Positions 1-11,814 are shown, counted from the stretch's first letter. The stretch: DNA of 64,000 nt from Mantis religiosa (GCA_030765055.1 CM060947.1:259397137-259461136); one strand, 5' to 3'. Notes: generated by a model not told the origin, from the letters alone. Numbers and translations are program-made.

Positions 1-370
1 AGAGTAGAGAAAGTCATGTATAAAAAACATTTGACTATCACTTAAAGTCTACTGTATTCCCTTATAACTACAATAAGATAATGTTTATCTTGAAGTAGAT
101 AGAGCAATAAGTGTTTGTACAAGAGTAGAGAAAGTCATGTATATAAAACATTTGACTGTCACTTAAAGGCTACTGTATTCCCTTGAAACTACAAAAAGAT
201 GACGTTTATCTTGAAGTAGATAGAGCAATAAGTGTTTGTACAAGAGTAGAGAAAGTCATGTATATAAAGCATTTACTATCACTTAAAGTCTACTGTTTTC
301 CCTTGTAACTTCAATAAGATGAGGATACTCTTTAATAAATAGAGAAATAAGTGTTTGTGAGAGTGAGTAA
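1..370 (+). repeat. 121-bp tandem array, left arm of a foldback-like element (truncated by window edge)
   Basis: About three units of a 121-bp repeat in direct orientation. Each contains 'agagtagagaaagtcatgta', a TATA-like tatataaaa stretch, 'cacttaaagtctactg' and the perfect 7-3-7 palindrome AAGATAATGTTTATCTT (or a close variant). The same unit recurs inverted at 1054-1990, direct at 6313-7255, 8285-8775 and 52621-52950, and as single or degenerate copies near 17.85 kb and 27.14-27.40 kb. The array runs off the window start, so the outer terminus is not seen. The orientation relative to 1054-1990 suggests the two arms of one foldback element. Confidence 0.85.
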
Positions 371-1053
371 GACTGACAACGAAACAGTTGATTAACCTTT
401 TACAGAAGACAAGTGTGAAAGTGTAATGTGAAACAGGAAGGCAAATAAGAGAGAAAGATAGCTTTAAGATTATCAACCTGGTAAAACCACGATAAAGTGT
501 GTGCTCCTACCTAAGTGAGTATGTATGCCTTTTTGAAGGTAGAAATTATGTGTTTACATCGAAATAATTATACATTAGACCCATTAGTGGCATTTTGTGT
601 CGTTAAGACAATGTAAATTATATTTACAATGGGCTATGTGCGAGGTAATCTGCTGCCACGAGTGTAATTGGCGCCTGTTACTGCGGACCAAAATAGAAAT
701 CAAAGGCAGAATACCCCCCATGGCGCACCACAATAGTAATGAGATTAATCCAGTTAGGGGAGATCTCTCCCTGGGCTCTTTTAACAACACAAATAGCATT
801 TCGATATGCTTAGTGCATTTGTAATGAGGGCATTTCACCCTCATACATTCATTATTATCTTCAGTGTGTCCAAGGACGAAGCAAGCGGCTTACGGCCTAA
901 TCTGTAAACCCCTGGAATTTAGTTGCACTTGGTTCCGGCAGAGGTCCGCCTCATGCCATCAAACGTGCTGCATCCAACTACAATGCAAAACAGAACCACA
1001 TGTACATACAGTACTGACTAAAAACATATATCCCTACTCCTGTTCAAATACTT
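371..1053. other. Loop between inverted 121-bp arrays; no gene recognised
   Basis: Unique-looking spacer between the direct array to its left and the inverted array to its right. Reading frames of up to 86 codons exist on both strands, but they overlap each other and match no family I know. A small inverted repeat, ATGAGGG...CCCTCAT, lies at about 824-844. If the flanking arrays are the arms of a foldback element, this is its central loop. Confidence 0.5.
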
Positions 1054-2045
1054 ACTGCTCTGTCTACTTCAAGATAAACATTATCTTATTGTAGTTACAA
1101 AGAAATACAGTAGACTTTAAGTGATAGTCAAATGTTTTCTATACACTAATTTCTGTACTCTTGTACTAACAGTTATAGCTCTATCTGCTTCAAGATAAAC
1201 ATTATCTTATTGTTGTTACAAGGGAATACAGTAGACTTTAAGTGATAGTCAAATGCTTTATATAAATGACTTTCTCTACTCTTGTACAAACACTTATTGC
1301 TCTATCTACTTCAAGATAAACATTATCTTATTGTAGTTACAAGGGAATACAGAAGACTTTAAGTGATAGTCAAATGTTTTATATACATGACTTTCTCTAC
1401 TCTTGTACAAACACTTATTGCTCTATCTACTTCAAGATAAACATTATCTTATTGTAGTTACAAGGGAATACAGAAGACTTTAAGTGATAGTCAAATGTTT
1501 TATATACATGACTTTCTCTACTCTTGTACAAACACTTATTGCTCTATCTACTTCAAGATAAACATTATCTTATTGTAGTTACAAGGGAATACAGAAGACT
1601 TTAAGTGATAGTCAAATGTTTTATATACATGACTTTCTATACTCTAGTTAAAACACTTATTGCTCTATCTACTTCAAGATAAACATTATCTTATTGTAGT
1701 TACAAGGGAATACAGTAGACTTTAAGTGATATTCAGATGTTTTATATACATGACTTTCTCTAATCTTGTACAAACACTTATTGCTCTATCTACTTCAAGA
1801 TAAACATTATCTTATTGTAGTTACAAGGGAATACAGAAGACTTTAAGTGATTGTCAAATTTTTATAGACATAACCTTCTCTACTCCTGTACAAACACTTA
1901 CTGCTCTATCTACTTCAATATAAACATTATCTTATTGTAGTTACAAGGAAATACAGTAGACTTTAAGTGATTGTCAAATGTTTTAAAACTGGTTGTCTAG
2001 GCGACTCCTTGAAATTACTTTCTCTTTGTGTGTCCAAGGGAAAAA
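1054..2045 (-). repeat. 121-bp tandem array, inverted arm with outer terminus
   Basis: Nearly eight units of the 121-bp repeat in reverse orientation, each with the palindrome aagataaacattatctt. The last unit changes into 'aactggttgtctaggcgac' and then a stretch containing 'gtgtgtccaag'. That outer sequence recurs, in matching orientation, beyond the arrays at about 27.37-27.41 kb, 17.60-17.86 kb and 52.55-52.60 kb. It is therefore probably the true element end rather than chance flank. Confidence 0.85.
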
Positions 2046-2860
2046 TGAAGAATGACTAATTATTTGAGAAAAGAATAAATATCAGAAAATTCAGACAAAT
2101 AACAGAATTTCGGAAATGGTTACCTCCAGGAAAATTTATAAATGTTATTGTCCGCTTTAATGGAAATCTCTAGAATTTTATGCATCGTCCTGTATAAGTA
2201 ATTTACGCATAATAATTTAAGCAAAAATTATATTTACTGCAATTGAACTACAAAAAGAGCTTGCCATTCTCTTTCCTCGTAGGCAGGAGAGAAAAAGCAC
2301 AAAATAAGTGGAATTAGAGACAATAAACAGCGAGCTGCTGTGTAAGAGGCAGTAGGGTTTTTTCAGCACCTCCCCACATGATATATGATATTCTGTTTTA
2401 ACTTCGGAACACGTTCGCTGTCAACTTCAAGTTATAAAGAACCACTTTCTTCTAGCTCTAACAAAATCTTTCAGCTCAACGTTTCACTTCAACTTCGGCC
2501 ACATAAATTCTTACTTCTCTGGTTGCTTGACTCTGGGGTCGTGAACCAGAGCACCATAAAAGTCGTCACCCAAATTCCTCCAAGATTATCCTAAGTAACG
2601 TCGTGGAAATCATTCAAGAGAAGGTAAAAATAAAAACATACATTCGCATAAGAGCTTTAAGTGACAACCGAATACTTTTAGAGCTCTTTGCTATGCAACG
2701 CTGCAAGAATTACGTAAAGAATAACGACACACATCTTCAGAAATCTTCATCTACACACACAGAGGCACAGAAAACATTTAAGGTCTATGTCATAGATAGA
2801 CTTTTTATTGCCAAAGACATACACATGTATAGCAACGTCAAGAGAATATAAAATTGTAAT
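2046..2860. other. No feature recognised
   Basis: AT-rich sequence between the foldback terminus and the LINE 3' remnant. Short open frames (69 and 82 codons) show no domain, repeat or compositional support. I see nothing that can be annotated. Confidence 0.5.
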
Positions 2861-3385
2861 TTATGTCCAAACAATAGAATGAAACTCCTGGACCTTGTAA
2901 AGAGGGTTACCCCTTAAAACACCTATTACCTTCCTATTAAAACAGCTGGCTGGAATATTTCTAACAGAGTCAGGCAAACTATTAAATAATTTTAATGAAA
3001 CAGAATCAAAGCTGTTTTGAGTCTTGGCTGACTTACACCTTCTTAAGTATAACTGTTTTGAAGTCCTTGTTGGATATTTGTGAACATCGTTACAAAAGGT
3101 AAACTCATGCAAATTTTCTTTCACATAGAGGAGACAACTCAAAACATAGATACAAGGAAGAGTAAGGATTCCTAATTCAATAAATAGTGGTTTACAATGG
3201 GAAGTAGGCGGAGCTCCACAAATAATCCTTACAACCCTCTCTTTTAAAATCAAAAGTTTGTTGGCATAAGCATGGTTGTCCCACATTAAAACTCCGTAGT
3301 TGAGATGGCTATAAATATGAGCATAGTACACCTTCAGTAATGCTACCTTATCCACATTCTGTTTTAAAATTCGCAACATAAATAT
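2861..3385 (-). pseudogene. LINE-A, C-terminal part of reverse transcriptase polyprotein
   Basis: An open frame of 172 codons reads as the region after the RT thumb of jockey/CR1-type non-LTR retrotransposons. It has the typical run YYAHIYSHLNYGVLMWDN, then RVVRIICG, CKPLFIELGILTLP and YPTRTSKQLY. The protein acts in target-primed reverse transcription of its own RNA. The frame is the downstream continuation of the RT pieces at 4392-5640 on the same strand; the intervening kilobase is an antisense LINE fragment. The stop at 2861 is near the expected family C-terminus. The open frame begins right at the junction with the inserted sequence, so this is an exon-like remnant, not an independent gene. 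Family assignment is from motif recognition only. Confidence 0.75.
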
Positions 3386-3416
3386 TCCTTTGGTAATTTA
3401 ATTAGAAATGTAGTCA

Positions 3417-4301
3417 ATGTGTGAGGAAATATGTAATTTTCATGATTATTACATATATACAGATGTTTCGCGTTACCAATTTGAAGATAATATATCTACA
3501 GTAGCACGTTCTTTTGTTGTTTACGAAAACCAAACGGAACTAACTCACTCCATGTTTAAATTGTCACCTGAATGTTCTGTATTCCATTCGGAGCTCTTAG
3601 CAATTAAAGAAGCTATAAAATGGTGTACTGTTAATGGGAACAGTGCTCGTATTCTTAGTGATTCACAATCAGCTCTACTCGTTATTAATGATAAATACAA
3701 CTTAAATTCATTAGCACATGAAATAAGAACCTTGCTTCAAAACCACCCAGGACATATTTGCATGGGATGGGTTAAAGGACACAGTGGAATTTTAGGTAAC
3801 GAGAGAGCTGATTGCTTGGCTAAGTAGGCTGCAGAATCCAATCTTCCTGTGACATATTCTTTATGTCCTATTTCTACTGTAAGGAGAATTATGCATCAAC
3901 ATATTCTTGAAGAATGGAACCAACAATGGCTAACAACTCCAAATGGAAGTTTAACAAAAGCATTATTTTTCCCTGGTGTATATGACAGAGGAAAATGTGA
4001 AACTCTTGTACCAAATTTTGTTTTGACACAATTTTTAAGTGGACATGGTAAACTTAGTGAATACTTATCACGTTTTCACTTAACATCTAACCCCGAGTGC
4101 ATGTGTGGTGAAGAATTTCAAACTGTGGTTCATCTCCTTTTCTGTTGTCCCATTTTCTGGAGAGAAAGACAAGAATTAATATTCAAGCTAGACTCTCTAG
4201 GAACTGAATTTTCTGCTCCGCTCACATCTTTGCTAATGAAGCCACAACAGTATAAGTACTTCATGATGTTTATAAACTCAGTGTTTAAACGTCTGAAATA
4301 G
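3417..4301 (+). pseudogene. LINE-B fragment: RNase H domain plus C-terminal region, antisense to LINE-A
   Basis: Two in-frame segments (3417-3827 and 3849-4301) are separated by one TAG stop at 3825-3827. The first is an RNase H domain: YTDVS (first Asp), the Glu in FHSELLAIKEA, the Asp in ILSDSQSALL and the C-terminal GHSGILGNERAD. The second has the region that follows RNase H in I/R1/LOA-like LINEs, with FLSGHGKLSEYLSRFHL and a CxC...H...C zinc-type motif (CMCGEEFQTVVHLLFCC). RNase H removes template RNA during reverse transcription. An in-frame TAG just upstream (3411-3413) and the missing RT show a 5' truncation, as is usual for LINE insertions. It splits LINE-A, so it most likely inserted later. 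No clear poly(A) tail or target-site duplication could be defined. Confidence 0.8.
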
Positions 4302-4391
4302 TTTAAATTAATATGCATCAGATTAAAACATCACTTCTTCCTTCTAGTATTTAAAATATTTTTGTTAAAATTGTATATTTTTATGTATCAA

Positions 4392-5640
4392 CTATAACCC
4401 TAAAATACCATTGATTAAAACAGGGTTCATAGATCTGGATAAATAAAAAAATATGTGTGACTTCCAGCCCAGATCCTTTTCAAGGTATATACCAAGAAAT
4501 TTTGTCCTATCATCAAGACCATTTGAAAGGTGATTAAAATTAAAATTAATATTTATTGTTTTGCTTTGATTTATACTTAATTTATTAACATCACACCACT
4601 TTTTTACTTTCGTGAAGGCGCCTTGTATGTTGTCATCATCCACACAGCAAATATTCAAGGCTAAGTCGTCAGCAAACAAATATGTTTCAATATAATCGTC
4701 TCGAACACAGTTAGGTAGATCGTTGATATATATTAAGAAAAGAACTGGGCCGAGAACGGAACCCTGTGGGACACCATATTTGACGAGTCTAAACTTGGAT
4801 TTAAAACCATTGATATAGACGGACTGGTATCTGTAACTTAAATAAGATACAATAAATTGATACTTTCTGAATAGAAACCATAGTATTCCAACTTAGAGAT
4901 GAGGATGTCATGAGAAATAGTATCAAAAGCTTTGGTTAAATCAATAAAACTGCCTACAGTTGTGTTGTGTTCTTCCAAAGCATTTAAAGTACGTTTAGTA
5001 AATGCTAAAACTGCATCAACAGTTTTATGACCAGCTCTGAAACCGTACTGATTAGGGTAGAAAAGAGCATTGTCTTCAAAATATTGTATTATTTGCTTAA
5101 TTAATAAAATTTCAAGAACCTTGGATACTATAGGTAATATATTAATAGGCCTGAAGTTAGAAAAATCTGATTTACTACCTTGTTTGTGAATAGGAATAAC
5201 TTTTGCATATTTAAATGCGTCAGGAAAAATACAACTCTCAATACATGCATTATAAATGTGTGTCATTGGTTCACAGATAAATGTAGCAGCATGTTTAAGA
5301 ATAGTAGAATTCAAGTGATAAACATCTGTGCAGTTACTATTTTTCAATTATAGTATGGTTTCAAAAACTTCTTCGACCGTAACGTGGTTAAAACTGAATT
5401 TAGAATTTGGCTTATCTGCGTAATTCAAATATTCTTTCGGATGTTCGTTTGTAGGTATAGCATTAACAATTTCTTCTACTCGTGTTAGGAAAAACGAGTT
5501 TAAAGGCTCTGGGTCTAATTTGTTAAAGCAAGTCCTCTTTTTGTCTGAATCAATAATATATTGCGACACTTCGAAAATATTCCTTGTTGTTTTCTTTAAT
5601 TTACCAATAAATATTAAAACAAAATGTTCCAATGTGGGGT
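4392..5640 (-). pseudogene. LINE-A reverse transcriptase core (5'-truncated, broken)
   Basis: Three consecutive pieces on the minus strand. 5632-5348 is the linker before RT. 5347-4838 is in frame with it after one stop and contains KVIPIHKQGSKSDFSNFRPI, FRAGHKTVDAV and FIDLTKAFDTISHDIL. The sequence between 4838 and 4680 reads, in a shifted frame, as the palm motif YGVPQGSVLGPVLFLIYIND. The piece from 4679 carries the catalytic FADD box and NKLSINQSKT. These are RT motifs 1 to 5 of a jockey-superfamily LINE. Defects seen are one stop near 5348, a one-base frameshift near 4840, loss of everything upstream of about 5640 (no endonuclease) and interruption at about 4391 by the antisense LINE-B. 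None of the pieces starts with a convincing ATG. Non-functional. Confidence 0.85.
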
Positions 5641-6312
5641 GAAGAAAGACGTAGGGTGATGATGGACTTCTTCAAAGTTCTCGGAGTTCGGTCTAATCGT
5701 TCTTCGGTTGCTCTGGTATCTGCATGGACCCTTTCTTTTCAGGGGTGGTCGTGGATATGGAGGGACAGTGTTATTTGCAATAAAAGATTACTTATAATTT
5801 CCCCAACGAATCTCCAAACTTTGAGATTTATTAGGAATTAAACATTTTTAACCTTTATCAATCTACACCAATATTCTCTGGTGCAATCCTTATAACTGTT
5901 AACCAATAAGCACTTTTCTGTTACACCAAGTAAAATATACTGATACATATATTCTTACACACATAAATTGCCTTTGCACATCAGCGTCTATACGCAGACT
6001 TACTCACACGTCCCTTCACCATGGAAGTCAAATGAAGAAGAAGCAATCACCTCCAGTCCAGGTGCCTATATAGCCTTTTTGCTGTCGCCATCACCACAAA
6101 TGAACATCACTCAAATTTTATACACTTCTTGATAAATTTTATATAATAACTTTCTCATATCATTATTCAATATTGTAAATAATTCATTTTACTTATTTAA
6201 ACCATTAACTAGACTTAAATAATCATTTTATTCGTTTCAATAGACTCCTTTCAAACGAGAAGTAGTTACTCATTTTTTATTTCCTGCACATACTAACAAT
6301 TATCACTTTGAC
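5641..6312. other. No feature recognised
   Basis: AT-rich sequence upstream of LINE-A (in LINE orientation) and before the foldback array. A 69-codon plus-strand frame starts at 5632, but it overlaps the LINE on the other strand and has no recognisable content. Confidence 0.45.
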
Positions 6313-7255
6313 AACCAATTTTAAAACATATGACTATCGCCTAAAGACTACTGTATTCCTTTGTAACTACAATAAGATAATGTTTATCCTGAAGTAGATA
6401 GAGCAATAAGTGTTTGTACAAGAGTAGAGAAAGTCATGTATATAAAACATTTGATAATCACTTAAAGTCTACTGTATTCCTTTGTAACTCCAATAAGATA
6501 ATGTTTATCTTGATGCAGATAGAGGAACAAGTGTTTGTACAAGAGTAGAGAAAGTCATGTATATAAAACTTTTGATAATCACTTAAAGTCTGCTGTATTC
6601 CCTTGTAACTACAATAAGATAATGTTTATCTTGATGCAGATAGAGGAACAAGTGTTTGTACAAGAGTAGAGAAAGTCATGTATATAAAACATTTGACTAT
6701 AACTTAAAGTCTACTGTATTCCTTTGTAACTACAATAAGATAATGTTTATCTTGAAGTAGATAAAGCAATAAGTGTTTGTACAAGAGTAGAGAAAGTCAT
6801 GTATATAAAACATTTGACTATAACTTAAAGTCTACTGTATTCCTTAGTAACTACAATAAGATAATGTTTATCTTGAAATAGATGGAGGAATAAGTGTTTG
6901 TACAAGAGTAGAGAAAGTCATGTATATAAAACATTTGACTATTACTTAAAGTCTACTGTATTCCCTTGTAACTACAATAAGATAATGTTTATCTTGAAGT
7001 AGATGGAGGAATAAGTGTTTGTACAAGAGTAGAGAAAGTCATGTATATAAAACATTTGACTATCACTTAAAGTCTACTGTATTCCCTTGTAACTACAATA
7101 AGATAATGTTTATCTTGAAGTAGATGGAGGAATAAGTGTTTGTACAAGAGTAGAGAAAGTCATGTATATAAAATATTTGACTATCACTTAAAGTCTACTG
7201 TATTCCCTTATAACTACAATAAGATAATGTTTATCTTGAAGTAGATAGAGCAATA
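6313..7255 (+). repeat. 121-bp tandem array with left outer terminus (foldback-like)
   Basis: The array begins with 'gacaaccaattttaaaac', the complement of the terminus at about 1990, followed by close to eight direct 121-bp units. Most units keep the 7-3-7 palindrome intact. The arm is about 940 bp, close to the length of the inverted arm at 1054-1990. After 7255 it breaks into unrelated sequence. Confidence 0.85.
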
Positions 7256-7742
7256 GGGCATGTATATAGCTACAGTTTGTGAAGGAGTCATGTAAATTCA
7301 AATCACCAGAGGACAATAATTTCTGTGTGCGTGACTAACCCAAGGTTGATCACGTAATGAATCATTTTATCCTGCGGATTGTGATGTAGCCCTAGAGTCA
7401 ATTTCATAAACGCTTGCAGTATCAGCGATTATATCATTGGATTCCACTTAGCCAGCGTGCAATGATTATCATGTACCCCGAGATCACCATTTCAAATCCC
7501 ATCATTGTGCACTAATTCATACTAAATGTAGTGGCATTATACTGCTGCATACGTTTGCATTTGGCATGAATATATGACATACTGTTTTGTTTAAATTTTA
7601 CATACAATTTTACCAAATATATTAAGAGACGCTTTTATTTTGTTTCTCTACTATGCACAACAGTTAGGACAGGTATTGCATTAGCCCCAAAATTTGGTTA
7701 GTGAATGTTCATCTTAAATATAATTGAGGAGACTTCCTCAAT
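7256..7742. other. No feature recognised
   Basis: Spacer between the 121-bp array and the polypurine tract. No coding or repeat signal that I can support. Confidence 0.45.
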
Positions 7743-8230
7743 TTAAAATAAGGGGAGGGAAAAAAGAAAGACAGAAAGCAAGACAAAGAGATAGGCAGGA
7801 AGGAAGAACGACAGAAAGAGAGAGAGAGAATGAAAGAATAAAGGGAGAGAGATGGAAGGAATGAAAGGAGAGAGGGAGGGTGGGAGGGACGGAGAAAGGA
7901 TGAAATAACGTAACAACGAAAGAAAGGAGTAAGGAGAGAAAGAGGGAAGGAAAGAAGAAATAAAGGAAGAAAGAAGGAACTGATGAAGGATGGAAAGAAA
8001 GAACGAAAGGAAGAAGAAATGAAAGAAAGAAAGCAGCAACGAGGCAAAGAGAGAAAGAGAGAAAGAGAGGGAAGGAGAGAGAATGAAGGAAAGAGAGAAG
8101 GAAAGAAAGAAAGAAAGAAACAGAGAGAGAAAGAAAGGAAGAAAGGCATAAAGGAAGAAATGAAGAAACAAAGAAAGAAACAAACAATGAAAGAAAGGAA
8201 GTCAGGAAGGCAGGAAGAAAATTAAAGAGA
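7743..8230 (+). repeat. Polypurine tract (GAAA/GGAA-rich simple sequence)
   Basis: About 480 bases in which the plus strand is almost entirely A and G, built from GAAA, GGAA, GAGA and AAGG words with rare C or T interruptions. Translating it gives Lys/Arg/Glu-only frames on the plus strand and Ser/Phe/Leu-only frames on the minus strand; these are artefacts of composition, not genes. Long homopurine-homopyrimidine mirror tracts are known to adopt triplex (H-DNA) structures in vitro. Whether this one does is inference. Confidence 0.9.
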
Positions 8231-8284
8231 AATAAATTAAGAAAATTTTGATAGATAAGTGACTGCGAACTACCTGTGAAGTCG

Positions 8285-8775
8285 ATATATACATGTAAAC
8301 GAAGCATCGACTACCACTGAAAGTCTAGTGTTTTCCCTTGTAATTACAATAAATAGTGTTCATCTTGAAGCTTTCAGAGCAATAGGTGTTTGTACAAGAG
8401 TAGAGGAAGTCATGTATATAAAACATTTGACTATCACTTGAAGTGTACTGTGTTCCCTTAAAACTACAATAAGATAATGTTTATCTTGAAGTAGATAGAG
8501 CACTAAGTGGTTGTACAAGAGTAGAGAAAATCATGTATAGAAAACATTTGACTATCACTTTAAGTCTACTGTATTCCCTCGTAATTACAATAAGATAATG
8601 TTTACCTTGAAGTAGATAGAGCAATAGTTGTTTGTACAAGATTGCAGAAATTCCTGCATATAAAACATTTGACTATCGCTTAAAATGTACTGTATTCTAT
8701 TATAACTACAATAAGGTAATGTTTATCTTGAAGTAGATACAAGAATAAGTGTTCGTACAAGAGCAGAGAGTGTCA
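8285..8775 (+). repeat. 121-bp tandem array, diverged units
   Basis: About four units of the same 121-bp repeat in direct orientation, more diverged than the array at 6313-7255. The first unit has an altered palindrome (aataaatagtgttcatctt). Lying on the far side of the polypurine tract and in the same orientation as the 6.3-kb array, it does not form a simple inverted partner with it. Confidence 0.8.
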
Positions 8776-10740
8776 CTTGACTAACACATCAGGTTTGCTC
8801 TTGTTACATTTATGATTCAATGTTTGAGGTATTTTTCTCTTGAGCATATCATTTCCAGTCAGTTGTGCTATTTCTGTCTGCCTTTATTTCCTCTATTGCT
8901 CTTTAATGCAATGCAACTTAATTTCTGTTCATAATTAATTTGATTGTTTTAAAATATAGCCAACCAATTTATTAAGATAGAAGGACGTACTCCGGAGGGG
9001 GCGTCGTAACTGGAATGCAGTAAAGCATGTAGGCCGTAAGGGCATTCTTTTTTTGTTTTGTTTTATCGTAACCTCTGAGTGTAGGTTGAAGGGAGTTAGC
9101 TTAAGAGCGACGAAAACAAGCGTAAGCTTAGAAGGTATCGTCCGTCCCCGAAAGATACGATGCCGAGATGATAGCTTATTAGTGAGGAAGTCACCGTTCA
9201 GCCGCAACCGCCCGGCCTAATAAACAAATATTTACTAACACTGAATTTTTTTTCTTATTTCTGTAATTACCCTGCTCAAATGAAGAGCACAGCTTTTTAT
9301 ATTAGCGGCAGATGGCAACAAGCGCCCATGACGCGGACAGGCAGAAAAACGCGCAGCCGGTTCTTAAGTTTTTGTGTCTTTCGATAAGCATTATGCTTAC
9401 AATGCTTAAGCACGTATCAATTTGAGCAGAAAATTCAAATTTATCATATTATACTAACAGCTAAAAATGTCTTAAATGTTTTCTATTTGAAAGATACCAA
9501 AGTGTCTGTTGGAAACAAGTAACATTAGAAAAATATAAGAAGTATAACTGTAGGTTGGTGACTTGATTCCACACGATATACTATATAATTAATGAACATT
9601 AATAAAATGATAAATGCTACGCTTATTTGTATTTATTCGGAAGGATTTTTTCATAATTTGCTATAAATAGTGAACTATGAATAAGAAAACTGATACCACA
9701 TAAAAATTTTAACAAAATTCCAACGCTCTCCTATACATCCACAGAGAATTTAAACACGTAGTCTGGACAGAGGCCTAATGCCATCTGCTGGCACGTGTAG
9801 AAGCACTCAGATATCTGTGAAAGCATGACGAGGCTGTGATTTGAGTTTCTGAAGCTTCAAGACCTCTGTGAATATATGTTGAAGCAGCAGTACAGTTGTC
9901 TAGCCTCAAGGTCTCTGTTAAGCAAGATGGTATGGTACTTAGGTAAAACACAACATTGACAATGTCATGGGGTGGTACATAAACAGTTATTGCATACCAC
10001 AGGTTATATAAACAAAAGAACGTTAGATTTTATTAGGAGTATGCATAGATGATCATGATTAACGAACAAAAGACCAGAGTGTAAAAAGTGACAGTATATC
10101 GTGTGTTGTACTTTGTTTCCTTAGCTGTCATTTGTCTAATACCACAAGAAACAGTGCCAAAACATCTGAAGGACATCTATTATAATTATATAGATGTATG
10201 TACTGATGTTTCTGAATACTAAGCAGTATATGTACGAACGCCTTCTTTTCTTCTTGTATTTATGTTACAATATTAAGAGTGGAAACTGATAATAAAGAAT
10301 TTAGTGAATTTACTATCTTCTCGGTGCTTTGCAGTCAAGATACCATTTCTTAGTGCCGAATTTGATTTCCTTCCATTCCGTAGTGTATATTAAAGGTTCT
10401 TGCAATGTTTGAAATCTAGCATCTTTAATATCACTAAGTAACTATAAACTTTATCCTATCTCTAACTCTAATTAAGAACTTACTCCATCAGTTTGATAAT
10501 TGTTCCAGTGTAACAGAATTAGATGACTGTTCCAGAACTTTGAAGGCACTAGGAGTAATAATTTACATATTTTTGCATGAAAATCCACGGATATTAAAAC
10601 TTTTATTAACCACGTTCCATCCGTCAATACCGCATTCAAATAAGGACGCCCGTTGCGAGCTACGAAAGACAGTAGTGATCTGGCGATAACATTTAGCTCG
10701 ATCCGTACGGCAATTTAGATGCAGAGTGATTTATCTAGAA
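8776..10740. other. No gene recognised
   Basis: Mostly AT-rich sequence. A GC-richer island at about 8970-9230 has a 90-codon minus-strand frame without a recognisable domain; its base composition suggests an unidentified dispersed repeat. The remainder shows no repeat or coding signal that I can support. Confidence 0.4.
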
Positions 10741-10837
10741 CTGACACATTTCTTCAATTAATTCTTTCAAAATGAATTGAGTTAGTAACAACTTATTATA
10801 CCTAAAATGCAGAGGAATTTTGATAAATTATTTAGCT

Positions 10838-11400
10838 CTATAGCAAATGTTGAAAATGCCCTCCATCCTTCAGAAAGCACAATACAACACTTCGTTCTAT
10901 GTTACTGGTCACTCGTTGGGAGGACCGTGTGATGTGCTTCAGATCATCCAATGTCTGGGGACGTGGGGCGTAAACCCTGTCTTTTAAGTAGCCCCAGAGA
11001 AAGAAGTCCAGTGATGTCCAATCCGGAGATCTCGGTAGCCACAGGTTCCTGGAAGTTCCAATTAGTTCCACGGATTCATTTGATGTATGATATGTAGCGC
11101 CATCTTGCTGAAAATATCCTTGACTCAGCTGTGTATCATCCAGTTGTTCAACAAATTCCATGAAAATCAGTCATACTCTGCAGTGTTCACAGTCTATGCG
11201 GATATTGTGCACCAAACTCCGATTTTAAGCGGGTGCATAGGTGCTTCATGGATGACATGTGGATGGCGCAATGACGTGAGTTCACATAACCGGATGAATG
11301 AAACCATGCTTCATCTGTGACTATGGGTTGGACAATATGGCAGGATTTTGCACAGTGAACGTCTGAAAACAATAGACTGACCGACAGACCGACCAAAGTA
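10838..11400 (-). pseudogene. Decayed mariner-superfamily transposase, catalytic C-terminal half
   Basis: Read on the minus strand, 11396-11187 contains the first catalytic region (VTDEAWFHSSGYVNSRHC). The frame 11161-10838 continues with FQQDGATYHTSN, the second Asp, and LPRSPDWTSLDFFLWGYLKD, the third Asp, ending in GGHFQHLL. This layout belongs to the IS630-Tc1-mariner DDE/D transposases, which cut and paste DNA at TA sites. I count 31 residues between the second and third Asp, with a visible local shortening compared with relatives. The two pieces lie in different frames, so there is at least one frameshift, and the N-terminal DNA-binding half is absent. No terminal inverted repeats could be paired. 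Relic. Confidence 0.8.
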
Positions 11401-11814
11401 CTTGCTGGCTGGCTGTATAAATCCAGAAGCTTTTTGATGCGTGATCACCCGTTAAGTATTTTACCGCAGGTAGGTTGTTTCCTTTAGGGATTTTGTAGTA
11501 TAGGTTGTGGGTTTTAGGTAGATATATTTTTCGATGTTACAAATTTTATATACCTCAAATTGTGGGAATGGATGCAAAACCTTCTACCTTGGTGTTTTAA
11601 TTTCAAAGTCGTGTTAGGTTGAAAATTTTGATGCCTCACAGCTCAGAAGAATTATGTAGATCTCAGCTTTAGCTGCTGTTAGAATTAGCTCCTGGGAACA
11701 GCCTGGAACAGCGTCTAGTGGGGTCATAATCTCCCAATGATCTAACAAGCGTGCCTCTATGTGTGGATAAGACATTGTAACTTTGTGGGTTCGTGAAATT
11801 AAAAGTCCAATTGC
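11401..11814. other. No feature recognised
   Basis: AT-rich stretch between the transposase relic and the LINE 3' region. No coding or repeat signal that I can support. Confidence 0.4.

Noticed and set aside
1054..1990. CRISPR-like appearance of regularly spaced repeats
   Set aside because: Units are contiguous tandem repeats of 121 bp without unique spacers, in a eukaryotic TE context, and no cas genes are present.
7709..8307. Long Ser/Phe/Leu-rich and Lys/Glu/Arg-rich open frames
   Set aside because: They are translations of the polypurine tract in several overlapping frames on both strands; composition alone keeps them open.
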